DNA of 64,000 bases from Archangium lipolyticum (GCF_024623785.1 NZ_JANKBZ010000014.1:62001-126000), one strand, 5' to 3'; counted from the stretch's first letter, positions 7,916 through 18,644 are shown. Notes: generated from the letters alone by a model not told the origin. Program-made: numbers and translations.

Positions 7916-8491
7916 GTGCGCAAGCTCGTCTACTACATCGCTCTCTCGATCGACGGATTCATCGCCGGCCCCAACGACGAAGTCGACTTCTATCCGGGCT
8001 CCGACGAGTACATGCGCTGGATGGCGACCGAGTATCCCGATGCGCTTCCGACCCACGTCCGTCGGCACCTCGGCATCGACGGCGCACCCAACCGGCACTT
8101 CGACACGATCGTCATGGGCAGGCGCACCTACGACCCCGCGCTCAAGCTCGGCATCACGAGTCCGTACGCGCACCTGCGCCAGTACGTGTTTTCCCGCACC
8201 CTCGAGCCACGTGACCCGAACGTCAGGATCGTGAACGGCGACGCGGTGGAGACGGTCCGGGCGCTCAAGCGCGAGGAATCGGCGCTCGACATCTACCTCG
8301 CGGGAGGTGGGGAGCTGGCCGGGCAGCTCCTCGACGAGATCGACCGCCTCGTCGTGAAGCTGTATCCCGTTGTCGCTGGCGCGGGCCGCACCGCCTTCGG
8401 CTCCCGGTTCTCACCGACGAACTTCAACCTCGACGACGTGAAGACCTTCCCCGGGGGCAACGCGGTCCTGTACTACTCACGCGTCCGCTGA
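7916..8491 (+). CDS. dihydrofolate reductase-fold (RibD C-terminal type) oxidoreductase
   Basis: 191 aa from the GTG at 7916 (MRKLVYYIALSIDGFIAGPNDE), chosen because the family begins at this strand; the frame is open further upstream into the preceding gene. Family blocks are YIALSIDGFIAGP (residues 6-18), FDTIVMGRRTYDPAL (about 64-78), YVFSRTL, and DIYLAGGGELAGQLLDEIDRL (about 125-145) followed by PVVAGAGRTAF. This is the COG0262/RibD C-terminal group of NADPH-binding DHFR-fold proteins common next to regulators; substrates are mostly unknown. Cytoplasmic. It follows the MocR-type gene by 28 bp but has a palindrome in front, so it may be separately controlled. Confidence 0.85.
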   Translation: MRKLVYYIALSIDGFIAGPNDEVDFYPGSDEYMRWMATEYPDALPTHVRRHLGIDGAPNRHFDTIVMGRRTYDPALKLGITSPYAHLRQYVFSRTLEPRDPNVRIVNGDAVETVRALKREESALDIYLAGGGELAGQLLDEIDRLVVKLYPVVAGAGRTAFGSRFSPTNFNLDDVKTFPGGNAVLYYSRVR

Positions 8492-8603
8492 GCCACATCC
8501 CGGAGCACGCGCCTGCTCAGCAGGCCGCGCTCCCCTCAGGGGCCAGGGGAAGAGCTGATACGGCCGCGGTTCATGCGCTCGGTGTGATATTCTTGACCTC
8601 TGC

Positions 8604-9971
8604 ATGAGCACCTGGTCCCCCACTTCCTGGAAGACGAAGCCCATCACCCAAGACGTCCACTATGAGGAGCAGAAGGAGGTGGAGGAGGTCGTCGCGGAGC
8701 TCGGCCGGCTGCCTCCGCTGGTCACCTCCTGGGAGGTGGAGCGCCTGCGCGAGCTGCTGGCGGAGGCCCAGCAGGGCCGCCGCTTCCTGCTGCAGGGCGG
8801 GGACTGCGCCGAGTCGCTCTCCGACTGCCGTCCGGACATCATCACCAACCGGCAGAAGATCATCCTGCAGATGTCGCTGGTGCTCATCCACGGAGGGCAC
8901 CGGCCCGTCATCCGGGTGGGGCGCATCGCCGGCCAGTACGCCAAGCCACGCTCCAAGCCCACCGAGACGCGCGGGGGCGTGGAGCTGCCCAGCTACTTCG
9001 GGGACCTCGTCAACCGGCCGGAGTTCACCCCCGAGGCGCGGCGGGCGGATCCCCGGCTGATGCTGGCCTGCTACCACCACGCGGCGATGACGCTCAACTT
9101 CGTGCGCTCGCTGAGCGACGGTGGTTTCGCGGACGTGCACCACCCCGAGTACTGGGACCTGAGCTTCTTCCGGCAGGCCGCCGTGCCGGGCGAGCTGCGC
9201 GAGGAGTACGAGCAGACCACCCGCAAGCTCAGCGAGGCCCTGCGTTTCATGGAGGCCCTGGGCGAGCGCACCGTGGCGGACCTCACCCGCGTGGACTTCT
9301 ACACCAGCCATGAGGGCCTCAACCTCCATTACGAGTCGGCCCAGACGCGTCAGGTGCCGTGGCGCCAGGGCTGGTACGACCTGACGACGCACCTGCCGTG
9401 GATTGGCGAGCGCACCCGGGCCCTGGACGGCGCGCACGTGGAGTTCTTCCGCGGCATCCGCAACCCGGTGGGCGTGAAGCTGGGCCCCAGCGTGTCCCCC
9501 GCGGACGCCGTCCGGCTGGCCGAGCAGCTCAACCCCGACAACGAGCCGGGCAAGCTCGTGCTCATCACCCGCATGGGCGCCCAGAAGGTGGCGGACGCGC
9601 TGCCCCCGGTGGTGGAGGCCATGCGGCGGGCGGGCCGGCTCGTGCTCTGGGTGTGCGACCCGATGCACGGCAACACCGTGAGCACCTCCTCCGGCATCAA
9701 GACGCGCAACTTCGATGACGTCCTGCACGAGGTGGAGCGCAGCTTCGACGTGCACGAGCAGCTCGGCTCCTACCTGGGCGGGGTGCACTTCGAGCTCACC
9801 GGCGAGGACGTCACCGAGTGCATGGGCGGTGCCGTCGGCATTACCGAGAAGGATCTGGAGCGCAACTACGCCACGCTGTGCGATCCGCGGCTCAACTACC
9901 GCCAGGCCCTGGAGATGAGCTTCCGCCTCGCCCGGCGCATGAGCAGCCTGCCCCGCGCACCCCGGTCCTGA
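8604..9971 (+). CDS. class II 3-deoxy-7-phosphoheptulonate (DAHP) synthase
   Basis: 455 aa, the usual length for the plant-type class II enzyme. It condenses phosphoenolpyruvate and erythrose-4-phosphate to DAHP, the first step of the shikimate pathway to aromatic amino acids and many secondary metabolites. Motifs: FLLQGGDCAES (residues 68-78), RPVIRVGRIAGQYAKPRS (about 100-117), YTSHEGLNL, VKLGPSVSP, LITRMGAQKV, WVCDPMHGNT (metal site), HFELTGEDVTECMGG (about 391-405) and LCDPRLNYRQALEM. Begins with ATG 20 bp after a TTGACC-like -35 with no strong SD. It stands alone, so whether it serves primary or secondary metabolism is open. Confidence 0.95.
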   Translation: MSTWSPTSWKTKPITQDVHYEEQKEVEEVVAELGRLPPLVTSWEVERLRELLAEAQQGRRFLLQGGDCAESLSDCRPDIITNRQKIILQMSLVLIHGGHRPVIRVGRIAGQYAKPRSKPTETRGGVELPSYFGDLVNRPEFTPEARRADPRLMLACYHHAAMTLNFVRSLSDGGFADVHHPEYWDLSFFRQAAVPGELREEYEQTTRKLSEALRFMEALGERTVADLTRVDFYTSHEGLNLHYESAQTRQVPWRQGWYDLTTHLPWIGERTRALDGAHVEFFRGIRNPVGVKLGPSVSPADAVRLAEQLNPDNEPGKLVLITRMGAQKVADALPPVVEAMRRAGRLVLWVCDPMHGNTVSTSSGIKTRNFDDVLHEVERSFDVHEQLGSYLGGVHFELTGEDVTECMGGAVGITEKDLERNYATLCDPRLNYRQALEMSFRLARRMSSLPRAPRS

Positions 9972-10049
9972 GCCACAACCGCTCACGCGCGTGTCACCGG
10001 TGGACAGGCCGTGCAGCTCCCTTCGGGCACACGCCTGGACGGTACGTTC

Positions 10050-11243
10050 TCATGCGTACTCGCGCTCGAGGAGACGGGCGGCCACCGCGGCGCCATCGCC
10101 TTTCACGTCGCCGGCCAGCGCCGCGGCACGGTCTGCGACTCGTGGCTCGAGGGCGACGCGCAGAGCGGAGGCCACTGAGTCGACGCTGAGTTCGGCGCGC
10201 GGGACGGATGCTCCCAGCCCCAGTGCACGAACCCGGGAACCCCAGTACGGCTGATCGGAGAACATCGGGACGAGCACCTGCGGTACGCCGGCCCGAGCGG
10301 CCGTCGTCGTGGTCCCCGCTCCCCCGTGGTGCACCACCGCCGCGAGGCGTGGGAACAACGTCTGTTGGTTCACATCGCCGATCGCGATCACATCGTCCGC
10401 GTCGTCGATCAGGCCCAGCCCGGCCCATCCTCGCGACAGCACCACACGGCGGCCGACCGACCGCACGGCCTCGACGACGGTGCGGCCCGCGGCCTGATCA
10501 GCGGGCATGCTGCCGAAGCCGACGTAGACCGGCGGCGCGCCGGCCGCGAGGAACTCCTCCAGCGCCGGCTCCAGCGGCGCCTCGTCCTCGAGGAGCCAGG
10601 CACCGGTCTGCACGACGCGCATCCCCGGTGTGCTGGGCAGCGGCCCCAACGTGGGGTCGGCCGCGAGCCACGGCTCATCGGAAAGGACGTGGTTGCGCAA
10701 CTCGCTCAGCGGGGCGAGCCCCAGCCGGCGCCGGTTGTCGTTCACGAGCTCGAGAAATCGCTGATTCCACGCCCGCGACTCGTCCGCCCATCGCTGCATG
10801 TTCGCAACCGGGTCTCCCCCGGGCTCTCCATCCGGCGCGTGGTCCGGCGACGGAAGCACCACCGGGGCGTAAAGAGCAACAACGCAGGGGAGCCCTCGCG
10901 ACTCGGCAATGGAACGGACAGCGTATTGGTGCGCCCCTCCGCCGACGAGCATCTCGCATCCCTCCACGGCCGACGCGATCACGTCGAACTGGTTGGTCAC
11001 CAGGTGTCGGACCAGCTCGCGCATCTGCTCCGGGGTCGGCGCTGTTCCCGCCGACCCGCCTCGGGGCTCACGCATCGCGATGCCGATCGGCGTCGCGTCG
11101 AAGCCGAAGCCCCTGACCCAGTCGAGGAAGTTGGGCGGCACACAGAGCCGCACAGCGTGACCGCGTGCCCGCAGCTCCACCGCCAACGCCACGATGGGTT
11201 GCACGTCACCGCGCGTTCCGATTCCTGACAGAAGTACCCGCAC
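10050..11243 (-). CDS. GT1-family (MGT/erythromycin-type) glycosyltransferase
   Basis: 397 aa from the GTG at 11243 (MRVLLSGIGTRGDVQPIVALA), the normal N-terminus of the family; the frame stays open upstream but with no family resemblance. The N-terminal acceptor domain has GTRGDVQP (residues 9-16) and the GHAVRLCVPPNF strand. The C-terminal donor domain has APPVYVGFGSM, RVVLSRGWAGL, GDVNQQTLFPRLAAVVHHGG, AGTTTTAARAGVPQVLVP and FSDQPYWGSRVRALGLG. It would transfer a sugar from a nucleotide donor to a small lipophilic or peptide acceptor. It lies 129 bp downstream of the lanthipeptide precursor gene on the same strand with no clear terminator between, so the two may be cotranscribed. A related decayed copy lies at 2278-2529. 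Confidence 0.9.
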   Translation of the reverse strand: MRVLLSGIGTRGDVQPIVALAVELRARGHAVRLCVPPNFLDWVRGFGFDATPIGIAMREPRGGSAGTAPTPEQMRELVRHLVTNQFDVIASAVEGCEMLVGGGAHQYAVRSIAESRGLPCVVALYAPVVLPSPDHAPDGEPGGDPVANMQRWADESRAWNQRFLELVNDNRRRLGLAPLSELRNHVLSDEPWLAADPTLGPLPSTPGMRVVQTGAWLLEDEAPLEPALEEFLAAGAPPVYVGFGSMPADQAAGRTVVEAVRSVGRRVVLSRGWAGLGLIDDADDVIAIGDVNQQTLFPRLAAVVHHGGAGTTTTAARAGVPQVLVPMFSDQPYWGSRVRALGLGASVPRAELSVDSVASALRVALEPRVADRAAALAGDVKGDGAAVAARLLEREYA

Positions 11244-11372
11244 CGTCGTTCTCCGTTCCGCGCCCACCTTGGACGCATCGAAAGACAGAGGACAAAGGTG
11301 GCAGGTGTGACGCGATTTTTCAGCAGAAGGAAGAGCCGCCGAAGGTTCGAGCGGAACCAGCAAGCACCGCGC

Positions 11373-11606
11373 TCAGAACTCCTGCGGGCAGGAGTTCAAG
11401 CTGCAATTCAACGTCAGGATGCAGCAGAAGACCGGTTCAGTCACCGGCAACTCCAGGCCTCCCACGGTTTCATGCAGCTCGCGCTCTCCGAGCTCTGTCA
11501 GGGGCCTGCCGGACGGCGACTCGGGGAGGGCTGCCCGTTGCCCGGCTGGCAGCGACGCTCGGTACCGCGGATCCTTCCATGCACGGATGACCATGTCCTT
11601 TTTCAT
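11373..11606 (-). CDS. class II lanthipeptide precursor, mersacidin/lichenicidin family
   Basis: 77 aa, ATG at 11606, with a strong GGAGG Shine-Dalgarno 6 nt upstream. The N-terminus MKKDMVIRAWKDPRYRASLP followed by an ALPESPSG block and an acidic stretch ending ETVGG is the leader typical of the mersacidin/lichenicidin precursor family (IRAWKDPxYRxSL...LPxxPxG...GG). Cleavage after Gly49-Gly50 would leave a 27-residue core that contains Cys61, Cys62, Cys68, Cys73 and Thr56, Thr65, Ser69, Ser72, i.e. four Cys and four Ser/Thr for up to four (methyl)lanthionine rings. No LanM, LanT or LanB-like gene is in the window, so modification must come from elsewhere or the gene is an orphan. The GT1 gene lies just downstream. 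Confidence 0.75.
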   Translation of the reverse strand: MKKDMVIRAWKDPRYRASLPAGQRAALPESPSGRPLTELGERELHETVGGLELPVTEPVFCCILTLNCSLNSCPQEF

Positions 11607-11808
11607 GAAACGCCTCCGACTGGATAGAGTGCGTGGGCGCCCTTCGTGACATTGCCATTGGCAGGAGCGCAGCAGGATCCGCGTTTACGGAGGATGCGTT
11701 CGTTCACGAAGTCGGGGCGCGCCAGGGCGGCCAGAACCGGGGCCAGGTGTCTCGGGGGCGACATCCCCGGAGGCAAAGAAGAGAGCAACTCCCATCCAGA
11801 GGTGGTGA

Positions 11809-12918
11809 ATGACACGCATCGCGGTGCTCGGAGCAGGTGGGGTGGGGAGCGCGGCGGCGCGGTTCCTCGCGCGCGAGGGACACGAGGTCACGGTGCTCGA
11901 ACAATTCGAGACCGACCACGACCGGGGCAGTTCGTACGGGACCTCGCGCATCATCCGGAAGACGTACACCGATGGCTTCTACACGACGTTGATGGGCGAG
12001 GCGTACCCGCTCTGGGACGAGCTCGAACGCGAGGCGGGCGAATCCCTGTTCGCGCGCACCGGAGGGCTGTTCTTCGGCCCCGAGGACCACCCGGAGCTGG
12101 CCGCCGTCCGGCGCGCGTTGAAGGACAACGGAGTCCCCTTCGAGGAGCTGGAGCCCGGCACGTGCGCGCGGAGGTTCCCACGGCTCCAGCTCCTGCCCGG
12201 AGAGGCCGGCGTGTTCGAGCGGGAGGCTGGGTTTCTCCGAGCCTCGGCATGTGTGCGAGCCAACCTCCGACTGGCAACCGCGCACGGGGCCCGGGTCCGC
12301 TCCCGCACTCCCGTGGAAGGTCTCGAGCCCCGCCCGGGGGGCATCCGGCTCACATTGGCTGGCGGCGAAGCGCTCGACGTCGACCGGCTGGTGGTGACGG
12401 CGGGGCCGTGGACCGCTCGACTGCTCGCCCCCTTCGTCGCCCTGCCCTTCACCGTGACCCGGCAGGTGTATTGCCACTTCGAGCCGGAGGTTCCACTGGC
12501 GGACTTCGGCGCGGAGCGGTTCCCGGTGTGGATCGATCTCGCGACGAACTTCTATGGCTTCCCGCACGATGGGCAATCGCCCGGCGTGAAGGTCGCATGG
12601 CACATGCCGGGCACGCCCACGGACCCCGACCAGGTGGACCGGACGCTCCACGAGGAGGACCGGGAGCCCCTCCGACGCTATTGCGCCGGGCACCTGCCCG
12701 GGCTGTCGTCGCGCACTGCCCACGAGAAGGTCTGCCTCTACACGATGACGCCGGACAGCGACTTCGTGGTGGACCACCTGCCGGGCGAGCCCCGCGTCAC
12801 CCTCGTGGGAGGACTGAGCGGGCACGGTTTCAAGTTCACCGTGTTGCTCGGACGCATCGCTGCCTGGATGGCCACGGACCGGAAGGTGCCGTGGGAGCTC
12901 TCGCGCTTCGCCCTGTAA
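11809..12918 (+). CDS. SolA/MTOX-like FAD-dependent amine oxidase
   Basis: 369 aa, ATG start. The N-terminal Rossmann fingerprint is VLGAGGVGSAAARFLAREG (residues 6-24), with the acidic end of strand 2 in VLEQF. The MSOX/MTOX block RGSSYGTSRIIR is at about 39-50 and GPWTARLLAP in the middle. Cys309 in KVCLYTMTPDSDFVVDHLP matches the cysteine that binds FAD covalently in monomeric sarcosine oxidase and N-methyltryptophan oxidase. The C-terminal GGLSGHGFKF block is also present. It would oxidise an N-methyl or other secondary amino acid to imine plus H2O2. It is divergent from the lanthipeptide precursor (202 bp between starts). Substrate not deducible. Confidence 0.88.
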   Translation: MTRIAVLGAGGVGSAAARFLAREGHEVTVLEQFETDHDRGSSYGTSRIIRKTYTDGFYTTLMGEAYPLWDELEREAGESLFARTGGLFFGPEDHPELAAVRRALKDNGVPFEELEPGTCARRFPRLQLLPGEAGVFEREAGFLRASACVRANLRLATAHGARVRSRTPVEGLEPRPGGIRLTLAGGEALDVDRLVVTAGPWTARLLAPFVALPFTVTRQVYCHFEPEVPLADFGAERFPVWIDLATNFYGFPHDGQSPGVKVAWHMPGTPTDPDQVDRTLHEEDREPLRRYCAGHLPGLSSRTAHEKVCLYTMTPDSDFVVDHLPGEPRVTLVGGLSGHGFKFTVLLGRIAAWMATDRKVPWELSRFAL

Positions 12919-13096
12919 GCGATTGGAGGCGGCCTCTCGCTCGGGCGCATCGCGTCGGGCGTCATCTGGGAAACGAGAGACTCCCACGGGATGTCGTGGG
13001 ATTGACACGCTCCGAAAGCGCTCACCCGGAGCCCAGAAGCGCTGAAGCCGGCGCGCGTAGGGTCCGGTCCCTTTCCAAAGGGAAGAGAGCCCACGA

Positions 13097-14536
13097 ATGC
13101 CTCGGACTTTTCGTCACACCGTCCTCGCCTCGGTCGCTGTCCTGCTGTCCTTGGGCTGTGCCTTCGCGCAGTCGGCCAAGGATCCCAAGCCGGGTGGTCT
13201 CAAGACGCCTACACCCAAGGACACAGGCGACCAGACGTACACGATTCCAGTAGTGGCCGAGGAGAGCTTCCAGGCCGTCATGGCCCGCGACATGAAGGAG
13301 AAGGCCGGGGTCATGCGCCGCCAGCAGGCGCTCCTCGAGGCCCGATACGACCTCTCCAACCGGCCCGCGAAATCCATGATGGCGGGCGGCCGCAAGGCCG
13401 TGCAGGAGGGGATCCGCGTCAAGCTCCCGAATGGAGTGACCTGGGAGCAGCTCGCAGCCATGCGCCCAGACGAGATCCGCGAGAAGGGCCTCTTCCCGCA
13501 GGGCTTCCTTCCACTGCCTCATGTCAAGCACGCCGTGGGGGGGCAGGTGTTTCCGAAGATGGAGATCGACGAGATCCGCAAGCAGGAAGGCCGCTCGCTC
13601 GAGCGCTTCGACGTCGATTTCGATCTCCCCGAGCACCTCCTGCCCGAGTTCCCGCCGCCCATCTTCCTCTCGCAGCGACCCGAGCTGGGTGACGTCTCCC
13701 AGGGCAAGGTCCTCACCATCCGCAACTTCTTCGAGATCATGAACGGCAAGCTCACCCCCGTTCAGATGGATGGCCTCCGGCAGCTCCTCACGCCGTTCCC
13801 GCAGGCGGAGTTCAACGCGACCGACGCCCGGAAGGTGGCCGAGGGAAGCCTGGGCGTCACCTGCCTGGACTGTCACGTGAATGGCCACACGAACGGAGCC
13901 TTCCACCTGAACCCGGACACCCGGCCTCAGGCCGCGCGCTTCCGGCTCGACACGGTCAGCCTCCGGGGGGTGTTCAACCAGCAGATCCACGGCTCGAAGC
14001 GCTCTCTGCGCTCCATCGAGGATTTCACCGAGTTCGAGCAACGCACCGCCTATTTCAACGGAGACATCGCGGATGCCGCCAAGAAGGGCGTGAACGAGCC
14101 CGACCGCCCCACCCAGGTGGCGATGATGGCCCAGATGCAGAACATGTTCGACTTCCCGCCAGCTCCCAAGCTCCTGCCCACGGGCCGCCTCGATCCGGCA
14201 CTGGCCACGGACATGGAGAAGCTGGGCGAGAAGGTCTTCTTCGAGAAGGGGCAGTGCGCGACCTGCCACCCGCCGCCCTTCTTTCTCGACAACAACATGC
14301 ACGACCTCAAGGTCGAGCGATTCTTCAAGCAGCAGACGATCAACGACCAGGCCATCCACGCCGATGGACCCATCAAGGCGTTCACGCTCCGGGGGATCAA
14401 GGATTCGCCTCCCTACCTGCACGACGGACGCCTGCTGACGCTCGAGGACTCGGTGGAGTTCTTCAACCTCGTCCTGGGCCTCAAGCTGGAGCCCCGCGAG
14501 AAGGAAGCGCTCGTCCACTACATGCGAGCGCTCTGA
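13097..14536 (+). CDS. di-haem cytochrome c, MauG/cytochrome c peroxidase-like
   Basis: 479 aa with a Sec signal (MPRTFRHTVLASVAVLLSLGCAFA; residues LSLGC could also act as a lipobox). Two c-type haem motifs are visible: C256LDCH260 and C387ATCH391. The C-terminal block DSPPYLHDGRLLTLEDSVEFFN is characteristic of the CCP/MauG family ('PYLHDGR...L.eavefyn'). Between the haems lies HLNPDTRPQAARFRLDTVSLRGV, also family-like. The protein would be periplasmic or envelope-attached and perform peroxidase- or MauG-type redox chemistry; it needs the Ccm system encoded at 55141-60554. It stands alone, followed by a dispersed hairpin repeat (14537-14624). Confidence 0.85.
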   Translation: MPRTFRHTVLASVAVLLSLGCAFAQSAKDPKPGGLKTPTPKDTGDQTYTIPVVAEESFQAVMARDMKEKAGVMRRQQALLEARYDLSNRPAKSMMAGGRKAVQEGIRVKLPNGVTWEQLAAMRPDEIREKGLFPQGFLPLPHVKHAVGGQVFPKMEIDEIRKQEGRSLERFDVDFDLPEHLLPEFPPPIFLSQRPELGDVSQGKVLTIRNFFEIMNGKLTPVQMDGLRQLLTPFPQAEFNATDARKVAEGSLGVTCLDCHVNGHTNGAFHLNPDTRPQAARFRLDTVSLRGVFNQQIHGSKRSLRSIEDFTEFEQRTAYFNGDIADAAKKGVNEPDRPTQVAMMAQMQNMFDFPPAPKLLPTGRLDPALATDMEKLGEKVFFEKGQCATCHPPPFFLDNNMHDLKVERFFKQQTINDQAIHADGPIKAFTLRGIKDSPPYLHDGRLLTLEDSVEFFNLVLGLKLEPREKEALVHYMRAL

Positions 14537-14624
14537 GGTGGAGCACCACGGCGGGCCCGACATCCTGAAGACGGGCTCGCGCCATCACGAGCCCGGGCCG
14601 GTAAGGCGGGCGAGGTCACTGACG
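14537..14624. repeat. dispersed hairpin repeat, copy A
   Basis: 88 bp, nearly identical (four substitutions and a 3-nt gap) to copy B at 20418-20508. It contains the perfect stem GGGCTCG/CGAGCCC around an 8-nt loop (14573-14594), followed by CGGGCC. It begins directly after the stop of the di-haem gene and lies in the convergent gap before the monooxygenase gene. No T run follows the hairpin, so it is either a Rho-assisted terminator or a small repetitive element. The rest of the gap to 14688 shows no gene. Confidence 0.75.
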
Positions 14625-14688
14625 GCCCGAGCCACGTTTCACCCGCAGCAGCCCGGCCGCCAGGGTCTTGGAGAGGAATCGCGTCACA

Positions 14689-16497
<1,809 letters not shown>

Positions 16498-16529
16498 CCG
16501 CAATCCTTTCGACCCGACAGCCGCGGCGC

Positions 16530-16549
16530 ATGTACACGGCCGTGTACAT
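16530..16549. promoter_or_regulatory. TetR-type operator O1 (perfect 20-bp palindrome)
   Basis: ATGTACACGGCCGTGTACAT is a perfect palindrome with 10-bp arms. It lies in the 96-bp divergent region, 32 bp before the monooxygenase start. The size and symmetry fit a TetR-family dimer site. Confidence 0.8.
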
Positions 16550-16575
16550 CCTGGACATAACCCATTTGCCGTCCT

Positions 16576-16595
16576 AAGTAAACGGCGGTGTACAT
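16576..16595. promoter_or_regulatory. TetR-type operator O2 (17/20 match to O1)
   Basis: AAGTAAACGGCGGTGTACAT matches the upstream palindrome at 17 of 20 positions; its centre is 46 bp from the first. It overlaps the start codon of the TetR gene (16594), so binding here would block the regulator's own expression. Confidence 0.7.
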
Positions 16596-17172
16596 GTCTG
16601 ACCCTTCCGAACCCAAGAGGCCGGGGCGCCAGCGAGATGCCGAGCGCACTCGCGATGCGATCCTCACCGCCGCCCGAACCCTGTTCTCCACGCGGGGCTA
16701 CGCCCAGACCGGCGTGCGTGAGGTGGCGGAGCTCGCCGGGGTGAACTCCGCGCTCGTCGGCCGCTACTTCGGCTCGAAGCTGGGGCTGTACCGGGCGACG
16801 CTGGAGGTGATCGACATCACCCCGGCACTCCAGGGAGACCGGAGCCGCTTCGGCAAGGACATGGTGGCGGCCTTCTTCGACTGGCCGGACGCACCGGGCC
16901 CACTGCTGATGATGCTCCTCTCGGCGGCCGACCCCGAGGCGCATGCGGCGAGCGTCGAGTTCCTCCAGACAAAGGTGATCACCCCGCTGGCCCGGTGGCT
17001 GGGACCCCCGGACGGCGAGGGCCGTGCGGCGCGGCTCAGCATCCTCTGGAACGGCTTCCTCACCGCTTGGAAGCTGCTGCCCATCCAGGCGCTCTCCGGG
17101 GCACGCCTCACCGCCACCCGCCGCTGGCTGGAGGCGGAGACCCAGGCCATTGTCGACGAAGGCACCGTCTGA
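16594..17172 (+). CDS. TetR/AcrR-family repressor of the divergent monooxygenase
   Basis: 192 aa from the ATG at 16594 ([20 protein letters not shown]); a GTG two codons upstream is possible. Residues about 15-62 form the TetR HTH ([19 protein letters not shown], then [28 protein letters not shown]). Residues 65-192 are the ligand-binding, dimerisation domain, with a shape similar to PsrA/TetR proteins that sense hydrophobic ligands. Its own promoter and that of the monooxygenase share the 16498-16593 region holding two copies of a palindrome, so autoregulation and control of the monooxygenase are likely. The inducer is probably the ketone substrate (inference). Confidence 0.9.
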   Translation: MSDPSEPKRPGRQRDAERTRDAILTAARTLFSTRGYAQTGVREVAELAGVNSALVGRYFGSKLGLYRATLEVIDITPALQGDRSRFGKDMVAAFFDWPDAPGPLLMMLLSAADPEAHAASVEFLQTKVITPLARWLGPPDGEGRAARLSILWNGFLTAWKLLPIQALSGARLTATRRWLEAETQAIVDEGTV

Positions 17173-17299
17173 GCGCTCGCCTGCCTGGACCTTCAGGACA
17201 GGCTGCGCGGCGGGAGCGCACGTCCGACGGCGATCATGTCGAGCCGTAGCGCCTCGGCCAGCGAGAGCTCCGCGGCATGATGACTGGCGAAAGTGGTTT

Positions 17300-18595
17300 T
17301 CAGCTCGGCTGCCACCCGCTCCCGCGGTTTCCGAGCCCATCGAGCCCGGGGGCGTCCCATGTCACCTCGAGGCGCTCGTGTCTCCGGACGGTGACGCTCT
17401 TCAGGAAACCCGGCTTCTGCCCTGGCACGAGCCGGAGACCTGGGAGACGCCGGAGCAGCGCCTCGAGCGCCAGACGCGCCTCGAGCCGTGCGAGCGGTGC
17501 GCCGATGCAGAAATGGAGGCCCTGGCCGAAGGCGAGGTGCTTCTTGACGTCAGACCTCCGGATATCGAAGCACTCCGGCGCGTGGAACCTGTGCTCGTCC
17601 CGGTTGGCCGAGGCGTAGACGAGCCGGATGTGGGCGCCCTTTGGAATCGGGATGCCCCCGATCTCCACGTCCTCCCGTGCGGTGCGGAACATGGCATGCA
17701 CGGGGGAGACCATCCGCACCGCCTCCTCGACGGCGCCCGCGGTGAGGGCCGGATTGTCCCGGAGTGCATGCAACTGCTCCGGATTGTTGAGCAACAACTC
17801 CACCGCCCCCACGATGAGGCCCGCCGTCGTCTCGTGACCCGCGAAGTGTACCTGCATCAGCAGGCTCACGAGCTCCGCCATGCTCATCGGCGGCGTCATC
17901 CCCTGGCCCTCGGTGATGATGTCGCTCAGCAGGTCCTCCCGGGGAGAGGTCTTCCGCTCCTCGAGCGCCGCGGCCAGGTAGCGCTGGAAGTCGACCACTC
18001 CTCGAGCGCACGCGACCTGGTGATCGACGGGGCCATGCGCCGCCAGGACCGTGGACAGATCGTCGGACCAGCGCCGGAACCTGCTGATGTCCGCGCGGGG
18101 GATCCCGAGGATCTCCGCGATGATGCTGGACGACAGCGGATGGGCGAACCGGAGGAACAGGTCCGCTCGTCCCTCCTGGATGAACGCGCTGATGAGCTCG
18201 TCCACGAGGGCACGGATGAAGGGCTCCTTCTCCGCGAGGCGCCGCCCGGTGAAGGCCTTGCTGACGAGGCCCCGGAAGCGCGTATGCGCTGGCGGATCGT
18301 TGTCGACGAGGCTCGGCACCAGGGGGTAGCCGTCCACCAGCGTGGAGACAACCTCCCGCGGAATCGTCGCGGCCCCCACCGTGATGGACTCGGCGGACGA
18401 GAAGCGGTCGGTATCGGCGACCACGGCGCTGATGTCCGCATGGCGCGTCACCACCCACGACCCGAGCAAGGGGCTGAAGAACACCGGCTCCTCTCGCCGT
18501 GCGCGTGCAAGGAACGGGTGAGGATTCTCGAGCTGAGGAGAGTCGAGCGGGTTGTAATCGGACCCAAGTCCGGAGGAGGTGCTGGCTTTGGACAT
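17300..18595 (-). CDS. cytochrome P450 (bacterial class I)
   Basis: 431 aa, cytoplasmic. Helix I oxygen-activation motif AGHETT at 252-257, helix K ExxR as EAVR at 291-294, haem loop [15 protein letters not shown] at 356-370 with the proximal Cys363; the N-terminal part has [21 protein letters not shown], the usual bacterial helix C block (DPPxHxRxRxxV). It hydroxylates or otherwise oxidises a hydrophobic substrate with electrons from a ferredoxin, not encoded nearby. It lies 127 bp from and converges on the TetR gene. The monooxygenase, P450 and dienelactone hydrolase together suggest catabolism or tailoring of a cyclic ketone or terpenoid (inference). Confidence 0.95.
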   Translation of the reverse strand: MSKASTSSGLGSDYNPLDSPQLENPHPFLARARREEPVFFSPLLGSWVVTRHADISAVVADTDRFSSAESITVGAATIPREVVSTLVDGYPLVPSLVDNDPPAHTRFRGLVSKAFTGRRLAEKEPFIRALVDELISAFIQEGRADLFLRFAHPLSSSIIAEILGIPRADISRFRRWSDDLSTVLAAHGPVDHQVACARGVVDFQRYLAAALEERKTSPREDLLSDIITEGQGMTPPMSMAELVSLLMQVHFAGHETTAGLIVGAVELLLNNPEQLHALRDNPALTAGAVEEAVRMVSPVHAMFRTAREDVEIGGIPIPKGAHIRLVYASANRDEHRFHAPECFDIRRSDVKKHLAFGQGLHFCIGAPLARLEARLALEALLRRLPGLRLVPGQKPGFLKSVTVRRHERLEVTWDAPGLDGLGNRGSGWQPS

Positions 18596-18644
18596 ACGGG
18601 CAGTGAGCTTACTGTGAGAGAGGCGTCCTGATTGGCGCCCCCCG

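Noticed and set aside
11603-11815. 70-codon minus-strand frame whose stop overlaps the lanthipeptide start (ATGA)
   Set aside because: Contains the lanthipeptide Shine-Dalgarno and overlaps the oxidase start; no motif or clear own ribosome site. Kept only as a remote possibility of translational coupling.
17193-17299. Open minus-strand stretch ([31 protein letters not shown]) past the P450 stop
   Set aside because: Protein-like composition, but only about 35 codons, no start and no family match; not enough to call a remnant gene.
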